64,000 nucleotides of DNA from Epiperipatus broadwayi (Eukaryota > Onychophora > Udeonychophora > Euonychophora > Peripatidae). Below the pieces are notes generated by a model, which had not been told where the DNA came from, made no database searches, and saw only the letters and a program-made list of their open reading frames with translations. Positions 12,375-24,429 of this stretch are shown here, piece after piece. The DNA is taken from positions 8,766,682-8,830,681 of the forward strand of contig JAQFVV010012398.1 of NCBI GenBank assembly GCA_028023455.1. Reading direction: 5' to 3'. A program made the position numbers and the translations under genes. Each line of letters starts with the position of its first letter. The first letter of the stretch is position 1.

Positions 12375-14335
12375 TCACAACACGACGTTTCATTCCCTCA
12401 ATCTTCTAAACTATAAATATATACACATATATAAAATATAAATTACACAACTATATATAAATATAAAAATTATATAAATCCTATAAAACCATATAAAAAT
12501 CATAAAATATACAAAAATATTTACCTGTATACCCCTCAAATACATAAATTAATAAAAAATTAAATCTTTACACCTTATTTTAATCTTTTTTATTATATAT
12601 ATTTAATATACTTTCATCTATTATTTTATATTTTCAAATATATTTATTTCAATTATTTTTATATTACTTATCTTTATAATTTATTCTATTTCATAATTTT
12701 ATTTAATTATTATTTTATATTTAACATTATCTATTTATTTATATCCTATTCTTCTTCTCTATTTTTTATCTTATATCCTTTTAATTTTTTATTTTTATTT
12801 ATCCCTATATATATCTCATATTTCTAAAACTTAACTTTAAATTTTTATCATATTTTAAATTTAAAATCTATAATAATATTCTAAATTATATAAACAAAAA
12901 ACTTTTAATTTATTTATTTTATTTTTTATATTAATAATCTTAATTTTCTAATTTAATTTTTTTATTTTAAATTTTTTCTTTTTTCTATTTTTAACTTTTT
13001 TATTTTTTATATATTTTATAATTCCCCTATTTTTTTTACTATTTTTTTTATCTTTATTTTATTTTATTTTTTATTTTTTTATATTAACTTTTATATAAAT
13101 TCTCCTCAATCCAAATATTTTATTTTTTATACTATTTATATAAATACTTTTTAACTTCCCCCCTACTTTAAACGCTCAATCTATCAATATATTATTTTTA
13201 TTAATCTTAAATTATTTTTAAAAATATCTTATTTATTTAATCTCTCTAATTCATAACTCCATAACTTTTTATTTTTTTTAAACACATATTATTCCTAATT
13301 TATATATTTTTTTTTTTTAATATTTTTTTTTAATATTCATTAATTTTTATTAATTTTTTTATAATTTATTTAAATTCTAACTATATAATATTTTTTTAAT
13401 TTTTTTATTTTTTATTTTTTATTTTTCACTTTTTATTTATAAAAAAAAAAAAAAAAAAAAAAAAAATAAGATAAAAAATAAAAATAAAGAAATTGGAGAA
13501 ACTAAGAACTCAATTTATAGAAGATTGATACAGCATAAATATGATAAAATTCACCAATATATATGCACAGATTGGAGACAGGACATGAGTTTAATAAAGA
13601 ATGTATTAGAATGTTACATTTTACAGAAAGTAGGAGGGAAAGAAAGAAAAGAAGCTATTTATAAAATAGTATAAAACCAAAAGAACAAGATTCGGTTGAG
13701 GAGAATTTTAATAAAGTAATAAAAAAATAAAAGAAAAAATAAAAAGAAAAAATAATAGATAAAAACAAAGAGGGAGCAAGAGAAAATATAAAAAAAAAAA
13801 AGGTAACGAAAAGAGCAGAAACGAAAGAAAAGAAGTTTAAAAGGAAAATAAATAGGAATAATAAGATATAAAAAAAAAAAAAAGGAAAAACAGTTTTTGT
13901 TTATATAATTTCAGAAAGTTAGATAGATTTTAAATTAAAAGAAAAGTAAAGGAGTTTAAAAGAGAATAGGGAAACAAAGAAAAAAAAATAAAAGGAAAAG
14001 ATAAAAAAGGAGAAGAAGAATAGGAAAAAAAAAGAAAGTTAACAAAAAAGAATAATTAAAATAAATTAGGAAATAGAAGATAAAGTTATAAAGATAAGTT
14101 AATATAAAATATTGAAATATATATTTGAAAATAAAAAAGCAGAAGATATTAAATATATAATAAAAGATAAAAAGGGTTAAAAGACAATTGTTTATTAAGT
14201 CGATTTGAGGGGAAAGGGACAAATTTTGTTATTTTTGAATATATTATGATTTTATAGGATTTATATTGTATTATTTTATTGTTGTTTTATATTTTATGTA
14301 TTTTATGTTCAAGATTGCACAAACGTAGGGATGTT
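12375..14335. repeat. Nearly 2-kb imperfect palindrome (pyrimidine-rich left arm, purine-rich right arm)
   Basis: The left arm (about 12375-13440) is T/C-rich and the right arm (about 13467-14335) is A/G-rich; they meet at an uninterrupted A run (13441-13466). Homology is not only compositional: reverse-complemented right-arm blocks match the left arm in order. Examples are ATATAAATCCTATAAAA (right, from about 14263) against ATAAATCCTATAAAACC (left, about 12475), CCCCTCAAAT (12533 against 14211), and ACGTTT...CAATCTT (12382-12402 against about 14317). The right arm has Lys-rich frames broken by stops, similar to the LINE ORF1-like relic at 63 kb. Likely an inverted duplication of a decayed retroelement. 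The open frame at 13956-14222 (-) is a by-product of the T-rich strand. Confidence 0.65.
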
Positions 14336-14459
14336 AGTGACAAAAATAAGTTTTATAAAGCGAAAAATAAAGTTTGAGCATTACAAAGGTCAGAACTAGG
14401 CTGCAATTCTTGAATTTTGAGCTGTAGTCTATCGTTTTACCAATGCATCAAATCATGCA

Positions 14460-14510
14460 TAAAATTATTATCATTATTATATTATTATTATTGTTATTAT
14501 CTTCATACAA
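14460..14510. repeat. ATT/ATC microsatellite
   Basis: Interrupted ATT repeat (TTATTATCATTATTATATT and similar). No flanking element boundary could be fixed. A poly-G run of about ten bases lies at 14726-14735 nearby. Confidence 0.7.
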
Positions 14511-15841
14511 ACTTTTAAAGGTCATATGAATAACATTTTTCTAAAATATTCTGTCAAGTGATTAATTGTTATGATTATTGTTATTATTTATTGCAATTAT
14601 ACTTCTTTCTTATAAATTTATGTCATCTCATAATATGAATAAAATAATGCAAAGTCATATAGATTATAAGAGCTTTAAATAAGAATTCAAAAACATGATT
14701 TCTGCTCAAGTACTGACTTCTTCAGGGGGGGGGGGTTACTCTCAAAGGTCTTTCAACAGCACACAATTCAAAAGTTTTGTTTTTGTCATTTTCCTCAAAT
14801 ATTTTATTTTTCCATCCATAACAAAAAAAATTATTTTAAACAATATTAATTTTGTTTTTAAAGATATGTCTCATTTAATTCTATCTATTTTGTATCTGAA
14901 ATTGAATTTTTTATTAGTGAATCTCCATGTTTGCTGATGAACGATTCAATGGGTTACTGTCTTCACCATCATTTTTAAAAGCATCTGCTATCTTTATTAT
15001 ATTATTTTTTTATTTATTCATATTTGGAAATAATTCTTTTTTTAATTTTCCTATTAAGTATTATAAGGTCTAGTCTCTTTACTAGTGTGGTGCTATCCAT
15101 ATATCTAAGTTTATTGATGTTTTTAATCCCTATTATTGAAACATTTGAATATACATATGAATAAACAAAATTGTTTAATTTTTGGAATAATTGGAAATGT
15201 GCAAAGGTATATAATATTGAATAATGTTAATTTAATTTATGCCATCTAAAAAAATATATTCATTTTTAAATGGCAAATTTTGATGAAAAAATCAATCTAT
15301 GTTAGTTTTCTCCTTTCTATCATAATTGACAGAGATTGAAAAAAACTGCAAAAACTATTAAACAATGTACATGTTGACTATTTAAATTTTATTGCAACAT
15401 TCAATTTGATATTAATATCTGAATGCAATTTTAGTTATAATTTTGTTAAAGATTTTTTTTTTGTACCAGCTTATTGCTAATACACAAGGCAGATTTTTTA
15501 ATCAAACCCATTTTATAAAAAATTCACTAATCATCATATAAATATGTCAATAATTGAATATTGTTAATTTATGCCATATATATAAATTTATGACCATATT
15601 AGCCAGCAATCTCTGATAAAAAAAATCAACCAGAAATTGCAATGGTGTGTTTGATGAGATATCAACAAGATTCCAAATGTCTGATGTCATTGATTATGAA
15701 GGAAACATATGTCCAGAAAAATTAGTTAAATATTTATCAAAGATTGTCACATAAAAAAAATCACAAATATATAAATAGCATAAATTAAATTAATATTATT
15801 TATGTAGTGATTAATTTATTTATTTTCACATTTAAATGTTA

Positions 15842-16103
15842 AACAACAAACTGGAAACTAGTTGACACCATATTAAATATAGCAACACAATTACCATTTA
15901 AATTGAAAGCAAAATTATTTATAAAATGAGTTTGATTAAGAGTTCTGCCCTGTCTCTTGATATTAAACTGATAATGAAGAAGCTTTAATTAAATTACACT
16001 AAAATTACATTTAAATTTTAATTATCAAATTAAAGGTTGCAATGATGTTTAAATGGAAATTGTGTTATATTTAATATGGTGTCAACTAGTTTTGAGTTTG
16101 TTG
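15842..16103. mobile_element. MITE-like element with ~55-bp terminal inverted repeats
   Basis: The left end (AACAACAAACTGGAAACTAG, continuing TTGACACCATATTAAATAT) is the reverse complement of the right end near 16045-16103 apart from a few substitutions and a small indel. Internal sequence is AT-rich and non-coding. Length near 260 bp fits a non-autonomous DNA transposon. Target-site duplication not resolved. No transposase relative was found in the window. Confidence 0.65.
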
Positions 16104-16230
16104 ATAAAGCCAATTATGACAGAACTTGTAACCTGCTGAAATTGTTTGATAATTTTTGCATTAAAATGGTTTTTAAAAAGATTGTAAAATCCTAAAAATT
16201 ATACACACTAAATTAACATTATTTAATATT

Positions 16231-16274
16231 TAATTCTAAGGCAATATATCATTTGATATACTGCCTTAGAATTA
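16231..16274. repeat. Near-perfect 21-bp hairpin
   Basis: TAATTCTAAGGCAATATATC at 16231 pairs with GATATACTGCCTTAGAATTA ending 16274, with one mismatch and a 2-base loop. It could be the tips of a collapsed inverted-repeat element. Confidence 0.7.
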
Positions 16275-16339
16275 CATATTGCTTAGTATAAGTTCAGCCC
16301 ATCTCTCTCCTATTGTTATATATGTATACATAATGTTTG

Positions 16340-16620
16340 ATAATATGAGGGGTTTGATTGACATAAGGTCTACATGAATATGACTAATATACCAAATCCA
16401 ACAAGGGCTTTGAGCATTCCATCATCAGTTTTTCAATGAAATGAATGGTTGAATAGTTGAAAACATGAGAAGATTGAAGCCTGGGCCTAACTGATGATGC
16501 TGATTCTGTACAATATATATATACTGAGAAGCATATATCATTTTCATTTATGTGTGGTTATGTGTATCAGTTGCTTGAGATAGAATGGAGGATGAATCGA
16601 CTAAAAAAATCTTGAGTTCA
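16340..16620 (+). repeat. Dispersed repeat, deleted relative of the 24-kb element
   Basis: Blocks in the same order as the minus strand of 24240-23880: ATGAGGGGT, TTTGAGC[AG]TTCCATCA, GATTGAAGCCTG, AACTGATGAT, then TATGTGT...GTGTATCAGT...GAGATAG. The copy at 24 kb contains extra sequence between these blocks, so this copy carries internal deletions, mainly after GATTGAAGCCTG. Class unknown; no coding potential. Confidence 0.55.
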
Positions 16621-16707
16621 AATCTCTCTATTTACATTATTTAATACTATTTACATATTTATATGGTGTTCTATTAGTTATAAATATATATTTATAAATT
16701 AATTAAT

Positions 16708-16958
16708 AAATGGGATGACTGTTATATATAAATAAATCCACATCCAAGGTGTATTGATGTGCAGCAATAAATCAGGCACAGTTCTGCAGACTAAGTAAAA
16801 ACAGTAACAAACTCTGTCCAAGTTATTACTGACCAAAAGGACGTTTGCTATTATTTTTATTCAGACTACAGAACGTGCTTAATTTGTTATTGCACATCAA
16901 TACATCTTGGCTGTGGATTTAATTTATATATACAATGGTCAACCCATTTCCTAATTAA
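16708..16958. mobile_element. Palindromic MITE-like element, copy 1
   Basis: Arms ATGGG...AAATCCACATCCAAG...TGTATTGATGTGCA on the left and TGCACATCAATACATCTTGG...CCCATTT on the right are reverse complements, about 110-120 bp each with a short centre near 16830. Weaker complementarity continues outward through TTAATTAATAAATGGG / CCCATTTCCTAATTAATTTA. A second copy with the same layout is at 17391-17640. Confidence 0.75.
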
Positions 16959-17390
16959 TTTATATTAACGGTTAAAATTATTAAATTTAAATATATTTAT
17001 ATATATATATGTAACCAAATCTCTACCTGCTGCCTAATATCAAAATACCAGCTTTCTTTATCAAACTAAGAGGGCATCCAAAATGACAATTTTCATATAC
17101 TACCTTCTGATCTTTTAAAAATTGTCAGTTTTAAAAGGATTTTATTAAGATTGAATTTTTAATCAATATCGCAATTAAATATTTGCAATATTGAAGGAAA
17201 TTAACATCTAAATTTGATCTGAATGTTTGACCTGCTTAATATTACTTGTCAAATTTGTCTTTTCTATAAGAATTGAGAAAACAGGCACAATTTCTGAACA
17301 GTCTACACAAAATTTATGCATTGATGTTAATGCAATGATTACATATAGTTTGAAATTCTATATTTATTAGTATATATAGAAATAATATAT

Positions 17391-17640
17391 ATGTAAATTA
17401 ATTAGTATAAATGGAATCACCATTATTATATAAAGTTAATTCCACAGCCAAGGTATATTTATGTACAGCAATCAATCAAACTGATTCTGCAGGATGAATG
17501 AAAACAATAGAAAACTTGTCCAAGCTATTGCTTTCATTCAGAATCAGTCAGATTAGTTGTTGTATATCAATACACTTTGGCTGTGGATTTAACTTTGTAT
17601 ATAATATTAACAGTGATCCCATTTACTAATTAATTTACAT
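17391..17640. mobile_element. Palindromic MITE-like element, copy 2
   Basis: Same architecture as the element at 16708-16958: TTCCACAGCCAAGG...ACAGCAATCAATCA on the left and TTGTATATCAATACACTTTG...CTGTGGATTTAA on the right form inverted arms, with ATGGAATCACC / AGTGATCCCATTT outermost. It differs from copy 1 at many positions, so the two are not a recent tandem duplication. Confidence 0.75.
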
Positions 17641-17866
17641 CTATATTATCCATTAAAAATATTACATTTAAATAAGTAATATATATTTATATAATATAGT
17701 ACTTTCTAGTTCATTACAATTCGACCATATATATTAATGATTATTTTTAATAATTTATTAGGCTAAAGATTATTATAATATACTTAGTCTAAACAAAAAT
17801 CTTAATGACAATGTCATAAGAAATGGTGTAACATGTACAAAATGAACAGTTCTAGTTTAACAAGAA

Positions 17867-18319
17867 ATGCATCTCAACACTAACACTTACTGGCAAGTTT
17901 ACAAATATATGCATGCAAACATTACTGAATTAATTACTGAGCTTAATTTATCTACCAAATTACTAATCAGGAAACTAAAATTTTGCTACATGGAAGCCAA
18001 ACATATTGACTTCATCATAAAATTTAATGTGAAAGCCTTGCCAATGAATCACTTTTTGGTAAATCATAGAAATTTCTCAAAAATAGAACCACTATGTAGC
18101 TTATGTAAAGTGGCAGATGAAACTATTGAACATATTTTTACTGCTTGCCCATTTTTGAGTCCTGCTAGACAAAATATGATAACCAGAGTACTGCCAACTA
18201 ACATGAAGATTCTAAGAATCAGGAATGCTATAAAGACTGGTGTCTTTGCTGCAATTAGAATGGGAATGTTCATGCTTCATGCCGTGTGGTTAACAAGAAA
18301 TTATTTTGTTTTTAAATGA
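17867..18319 (+). pseudogene. C-terminal part of a LINE reverse transcriptase (zf-RVT-like zinc-binding domain)
   Basis: An uninterrupted 150-codon frame. Residues about 78-108 read EPLCSLCKVADETIEHIF then TACPFL, i.e. C-x2-C ... H-x4-C, the zinc-ligand pattern of the zf-RVT domain found after the RT domain in many non-LTR retrotransposons. The block before it (FNVKALPMNHFLVNHRN) fits the W/P-rich lead-in of that domain. RT catalytic motifs are absent, so it is a 5'-truncated insertion rather than a complete ORF. The downstream stretch 18320-18827 is its likely 3' UTR and ends in an A-rich tail with AATAAA at about 18811-18827. The LINE clade is not determined. The initiator ATG used here is just the first in frame. 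Confidence 0.75.
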
Positions 18320-18827
18320 TGAAATAAAAAACCATGGGAGGTGTGTAAAATATTTATTCAAAGGACTATGTTTAGATCACTTATTAATGCTGGAAAAGCT
18401 CTTCAGGGACACTTGGGGGCAACTTAGGCCACTGGATGAAAAGCCTATCTTCAGGCACGCTAATTAAAAATTAATTCAAGATTAAAAATGGTTCAGTTAG
18501 ATGGAGAATGACAAATGATCATTGCCAATCAAAATATGGACTGCACAATGATCACTGGCTAGGTCACTAAATGAAGAGCCAGTTGTTCTGATATAAGACT
18601 AGTTACATAATAATTATAGATTAAGTTTGAACGGTGAGCTTCTTGCTTTGATCATGAAATTAATTTGTTATAATAATAACTAATGTATCAAATGGGTATA
18701 TTTTCTAGTTTGGAAAATTATTTACTAATGATTGTCATAATATGTGTAACAAATCCAAATAAATGTATACCAACAAGATTTATATTGTAATTGTACATGT
18801 ATTTTCCTTAATAAAAAAAAAAAAAAT
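18320..18827 (+). other. Probable LINE 3' UTR and A-rich tail
   Basis: Follows the zf-RVT-like frame without a boundary. It contains two diverged internal copies of GGCCACTGGATGAAAAGCC / GGTCACTAAATGAAGAGCC (about 18426 and 18562) and ends AATAAAAAAAAAAAAATAA near 18810-18827. A clear target-site duplication was not found. Confidence 0.5.
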
Positions 18828-21540
18828 AATCTTTTTTTTAAATGATTTTATTCATGAGTTTGAGGTGATGTGATAAAGTAAAAGTATTGAAGTATATCTG
18901 AAATGTAATTCATGTGTAGAAAAAAGATTACATTAAATCACAATATCACACAGTTAAATTTTAGGAATAGATATATTAACTTTTAATCATAATTAAACTT
19001 TGTAATTAAGCTGAAAATAATATAATCTTTAATCTATTAGGTAATTAAGATCAATAAAAAATATATACTTATCTCTGTTTTTGGAACATATTACTTGCTT
19101 GGATTAAAAATTTGTTTTCTAAAAATAAACTTAGTGGCAACATTGGCACTCTTAAAGAATATTGCACATTCTATACCCAGTCATAGTTTAGCTATCCAAT
19201 ACAAAAATTTTAAAGTAATATTTATATCTGTATCACAAGTTACAAATTAAAATGTTACAGTGCATTTTACACTTTCATAAGATCATCTTTAATGTTCTGT
19301 CATCATGAAATTTTGCAAACTATGTAATTTAAATCATTTCAAATATTTCAGTAATAGTATTTATTAATTTAAACTAAAATCATATGTTAGCAAGTATCTC
19401 CATCATAAGTTAAAGTATAAAATTCACTATTACATTTCATGATCCAGATATAATAGCACTTTAAAATAATTTTATGAATAGTTAAACTATGTTATCTAGC
19501 AATTAGCTAATGAAAGTCAACTGCCATGCAAAGAGTTAAAGTAAAAACTGTCAGTTTGATTGCTGATTGACAATTTTTACTTTAATTCTTGACCTGGGTA
19601 GTTATATTCATGACTGTTCTAGATAAAGTGTTTTCTAATTAAATAATTATAAATGGATAACTTCACACTCCAAATATTTCCATCAAAAACACCCATTAAA
19701 AATATTGTAATATATATATATAATATCATAAAAATATTAAAATATAACTATAATATATTTTATAAATAACTATAATAAAATACTTATAGTTAAATTCTTA
19801 ACCTTCTTCAACTGAAAAACAATGGCCTTCAATTGGTGCACTTTATTGTTGAAATTAATCAAAATTTTAAAATATGCATGCAATAAATAAGTGCAGTAAA
19901 CCAATATAAAATTCTGGCATACAATATAAAATAAGAAATTTAAACTAAAATACACAAATGATTAATATTTGCAGTCAATTATATATAAGCTATAAAAAAA
20001 CAAGAACAAATAAATTTAATACCATTGTCTGATGGCTTAGTTTTATATTAAAGGAATTTTAAAATAGGGTATTTGCTTTGGCATAAAATATTCAATAAGT
20101 AATAATGCTTATAAAATTTTATTACCTACTTTATTATCAGATCAATTTGTTCCAGAAAGGTATGACTTTAGACTGTTTTGTCATTGGAACAATTTGATAA
20201 TATTAATTATAAAATATAAACAATAATATTAAAATATATGCTTCAAATAATTAGCTTTATCCAGTCATTTGTGGAGTTACATACTACTTCAGACTACAAA
20301 TAGTGAGTCATTAACAATAAAAATCTTTAAAATGAATCAAATAAATGATGTGGATACCTATATATTTTTGTGATAATTTTCATTAATTTTAAAGTATCAT
20401 AAATTTTTGATGATTGCTTAGTAGTTGGGGATTCCACTATAAGTCTTGAACAATACCTTACTTTTTTTATCATGTACTATTCTATTGGTTATTACCTGTC
20501 ATAATAGTCAGAATTTGTGATACATTATTACTGATATTTACTTAATAGTACTGGGATACGATTTCAAGATTGCATCTATTTTTTGTTTTTTGTCTTTTCT
20601 TTTTTTTTTTGCTATCTGTAGCTATTTTTATATAAAATAATGTTTACTACAAATAAGAAATTTTTTTTATTAGTATCTTTAAGATAAACAAATGTTTTCT
20701 TTGTTAATTGGTTTGTCATACTTTTCACCCATTACATTTTGAAAGACTTATAGCTTGATGCCTAACAATACTCACTTGAATCCTTCATATAATGCAGACA
20801 GCTATTAGTTATACATATTCCAAAAACTATTTCAGTTCTTTATTGCTTCAATTGATGACGAATTTCATAAAGTTCTGGTCCTGTGAAATAAATTGCTGTA
20901 TGTTCCTGAACATAAGTGATTGTATCCTCTTCCACATAATTAAGATATTGTTTTTGAACTTACATATATTATTTCAGTGAAGCTCTATATGTATTGTGGC
21001 TTTTAATATGTTTCTCTGGTGTCTTCTGGTTAAATAACTTCTAATTTAACAGTATGCATAATAAATAATATACAAGTTTGAATTAATTACATACTTTTTA
21101 AGTACATTGTAAACCTATGCACATGAGAATATGAGTGTATTTATTAAAATGTGATTGTATTTATTAACATATTTTTGTATGTGCTTGTATATGTATGTTG
21201 TAATGGATATTATATAACAACTAATATAGAGAGTTTGTATTATAGCGTCCCGAGAATTGGGCATGCCAAAATGTAACTGATAATGTATCCTATTAAAATT
21301 GGGTAACAAATATAAAAATGTATATATCAGCATGTAGAGCTCAGGTAGCAAGACTTTCTGATCCCATGATTTTGTTGTTCAGTCATAACAATAAATATTA
21401 TCATCATAATTCATTATTAAAATTAGCTAAAATATTGGTGGCCAAAATATAATGAATAATAATTTAAAATAAGAAGCTCAAAAGTAATTATAAGTGATTG
21501 TATCTAATGCATTGATTATTAATAATATGCAAGTTTATTA
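18828..21540. other. Gene-free AT-rich stretch
   Basis: No gene recognised. Contains the short hairpin at 19531-19590. A GTAGAGCTCAGGTAGCAAGA-type block at 21335-21410 ends in CATAACAATAAATATTATCATCAT, which looks like the 3' tail of a retroposon (plus strand), but no coding relic is attached. Confidence 0.4.
19531..19590. repeat. 23-bp arm hairpin with 14-base loop
   Basis: AAGAGTTAAAGTAAAAACTG plus TCA (19531-19553) pairs with TGACAATTTTTACTTTAATT plus CTT (19568-19590): 21 Watson-Crick pairs, one G-U and one C-A mismatch. Weaker pairing continues outward to about 19515/19612. The size fits a pre-miRNA-like hairpin, but a MITE remnant is equally possible. Confidence 0.5.
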
Positions 21541-21885
21541 AGATAAACATCACATGATCACCATTTCCATGCTTGCTCATAACTGTTACTAAAACAGGCA
21601 AAACTCTCCATTTAGTAGTAACACTCAGTGCAAGCCAGAGTAATCAATGGATACCAGAAGGCTTGTGCATAAAATTCCTATCTAGTACCTACTCATCCAA
21701 TATCCCCAGACTAGTTTCCAAGGCTCCTCACTGACTAAGGATACAAGCCAGAAACTAGTCTGGGGATATTGGATGATTAGGTACTAGATAGGGATTTTAT
21801 GCACAAGCCTTCTGGCATCCATTGATTACTCTGGCTTGCACTGAGTGGCACTACTTTATGGAGAGTTTTGCCTGTTTATTAAAAT
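21541..21885. mobile_element. Fold-back element family, copy 1 (internally deleted)
   Basis: The left arm (AGGCAAAACTCTCCATTTAG ... CCAGACTAGTTTC) and the right arm (GAAACTAGTCTGGGGATATT ... GGAGAGTTTTGCCTG) are near-exact reverse complements of about 135 bp, with a ~45-base centre at 21720-21755 (GGCTCCTCACTGACTAAGG). The arm sequence recurs at 43680-44390 and 49898-50441. Outside the left arm the tail CACATGATCACC...GCTTGCTCATAA matches, in reverse, the sequence beyond the right arm of the 44-kb copy. Non-coding. Confidence 0.8.
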
Positions 21886-22257
21886 AACCTAAAAATTAAA
21901 TTTAACAATTATAAATTTAAAAATCCATTGTATTATGATCTATTTTGGATATATTACAATTACTAAATTGCAATCAATAATTTAAATAATATTTTAATAC
22001 ATATATTTCACAATCACAAAAAAAGAGTTAGTATATACTATGTTTCTTGCAATAAAAGTTTTTTTTTTTTTAAATATCTTTTGGATCAAATAAAACTTTC
22101 CATAAAATTAATTACATACTTTTTTAAAAAAGTTAAATATTAAGCATGTTTTTTAAATTATTTTACTAAAATTATTAATATTAATAATTCAAGTCTTAAT
22201 TATTTGATGTACTTATTAAGTTCATATTGAATATATATAAATAAATTATATTGTGGG

Positions 22258-22695
22258 GTGAGAGTATTCTTGCAGTGTTAACATCATTTAATGCTAGTGA
22301 AAAGGAATGATTACCTTCTATATAATTGCAATCTAAACACTGCATTACTAAGATTTATTGATTATCACATAATTAAACATTGTCTAATATTAATACAAAG
22401 TAAATTATAAGTTTTCACAAGTGCTAATAAAATTATTAAAATAAGAAATGGATTTAAAGTGAATGATTTATATATCCACACTCTCATTTCTAGACATTTA
22501 AGATTGGCTCATATAATTGCATTTGAGTTTGATGACAAGACAGTCATTCTTATTTTCTCAAAGTCTCCATCTTGTGACTAGTGTGAAAGTATGTTTGCAG
22601 TTTTAACATCCCTGTTTAACAGCACTAAATGGTATGGATGATTATCTATATAATTATAATCTAAACACTGCACTATTAAAATTTATTGATTATAT
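22258..22695. repeat. Direct repeat of ~110 bp separated by ~210 bp
   Basis: 22258-22370 and 22580-22695 share TTGCAGTGTTAACATC / TTGCAGTTTTAACATC, then CTATATAATT[GA][CT]AATCTAAACACTGCA and ATTTATTGATTAT in order. Both lie in the same orientation. No coding potential. Origin unknown. Confidence 0.6.
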
Positions 22696-23278
22696 ATATA
22701 TTGAAAGTAAAGTAAAAATTTACTAATAATTTTCATGTCATTTATATATAGTGGCATTTGTTACTATGGTCGACATTTTTGGCATTCTTTAATTAGAGTT
22801 CCATTTTCTTTGATATTTTTGTAATATTCTCATGATGATAAGAATATTCCATATCTCCATGACATTGTCCCTAGATAGTATCCAGCTATTGCCTTTTATT
22901 ACATATTAATGTTAATATCTATATTCAAATATCAACTGCTTTGAACTACCCAGCATAGTACTTTTCATGTTAAAGAAATTATTTTTATTTTTATTAATTT
23001 AATTTTTAAATCTTCTTGATTCTGAGGTTATCAATCTTATGAAGACTTCTTTTGATATTAAGGGAAGGTGGAGTTTGAAATGAATAATGGGAAGGTTTGA
23101 TTGTGTGTATATATTTGTTATTTCTTATAGTTTGATTTTCACTTGAGAAGGTCTATTTGTAGTAGATGAAACCATGGTTGTAAAAGGATTTTGATAAAAT
23201 TTTTGAATTTAATCTAGTATTGTATTGTTTTATGGTTTTGCATTTTTATTTTTGCTAGTATAGTGTTAGGCAGGTTTG

Positions 23279-23280
23279 GT

Positions 23281-23320
<40 letters not shown>

Positions 23321-23321
23321 T
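23279..23321. repeat. (TA)n(GA)n compound microsatellite
   Basis: A TA run passes directly into a GA run of about 13 units. Confidence 0.9.
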
Positions 23322-23817
23322 GCACAAGATTGCACAAAGGAGTTTGTTGTTAACTAAAAGAATACTTCAAAGGAACTAATCAGAGCAAGTTCAAAATATT
23401 TAATCCATATTTTTTGTCATTACAGTCCTAATAGTTATATATTTTTTTTATAAAATAACTGAATATGTATGGACTGTAAATGAGCATGCATCATCCAGAA
23501 TAGTGATTTGATTGACTTTTATTTCTGAGTTTAGGATCAATAAATAACATCATCTTTCTTACTGAAATATTATTTGAATTTTATTGAAGACAAGATAAAA
23601 TGTCCATGTGAATAAGCTTTTTTAATATAGATATTTCAATCATGTTAGATAAAATTAAATTATTGCTGTTATTCCTAAAAAGCTGTAAAATTGTTATCAG
23701 TGCAGACGTTGTTTACCAACAAATAATGAATACTCAATACCCTCGATTGTGGATCTCTATCTTGCCATTTGTTGAAAATAATTAATTTAGATATTTAAAG
23801 TTGTAGATTACTTTTAA

Positions 23818-24429
23818 TAACTGAAACACACAGGCTTATTATATACCTGGGTTTATATATGTAATATATAGGGTAAATGAGCACAGACTTTCACATGACC
23901 TACCACTCTCCACACTATCTCATAACACTAATACACTTGAACACATATATGTTGAGAAGATAAATAATCACCAATATACGTATTTCATGCTAACCCAGCA
24001 ATCATCAGTTGGTCCAGATTACCATCTCCACACATATATGCTATAAGTGCTCAGATATATATTAAAATAGCCAAACCACATACTTTAATGGACAGGCTTC
24101 AATCTACTCCACACTCCAACTCTTCAACCATCCATCCAATTGAAAATCTGATGGAACGCTCAAAGGCCACCCTAAGGCCGAGATTCTTGTCACACCCATG
24201 TTGACCTAAAGTCAATCTGACCCCTCATACACAGGACACAATCCATTTAATACAAGGGATGGGCAGATATATCTACTATGTAATAACTGAAACACACAGG
24301 CTTATTATATACCTGGGTTTATATATGTAATATATAATCTTTTCAACATATATGTGTTCAAGTGTATCAGTGTTATGAGATAGTGTGGAGAGTGGTGGGT
24401 CATGTGAAAGTCTGTGCTCATTTACCCTA
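23818..24429. mobile_element. Compound insertion: direct repeat plus inverted repeat, flanked by a 14-bp target-site duplication
   Basis: A 53-bp block starting TAACTGAAACACACAGGCTT occurs at 23818-23870 and again at 24284-24336 in the same orientation. Each is followed by one arm of an inverted repeat: 23871-23957 (GGGTAAATGAGCACAGAC...) and 24338-24429 (...GTCTGTGCTCATTTACCC). The middle (about 23958-24280), read on the minus strand, matches the dispersed repeat at 16340-16620. The whole unit is flanked by TAGATTACTTTTAA at 23804-23817 and 24430-24443. The duplication length fits LINE-type endonuclease insertion. The inverted tail suggests template switching or twin priming during insertion. 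Confidence 0.7.

Noticed and set aside
13956-14222. 88-codon minus-strand frame rich in Phe, Leu, Tyr
   Set aside because: It is the T-rich complement of a Lys-rich decayed arm of the large palindrome; composition alone explains it.
14370-14450. Reverse-orientation tRNA-like SINE
   Set aside because: TTCAAGAATT and CTAGTTCTGACC words resemble the Penelope module, but no consistent A box or fold was found.
21115-21351. 78-codon minus-strand frame
   Set aside because: AT-rich sequence near a retroposon-like tail; no motif.
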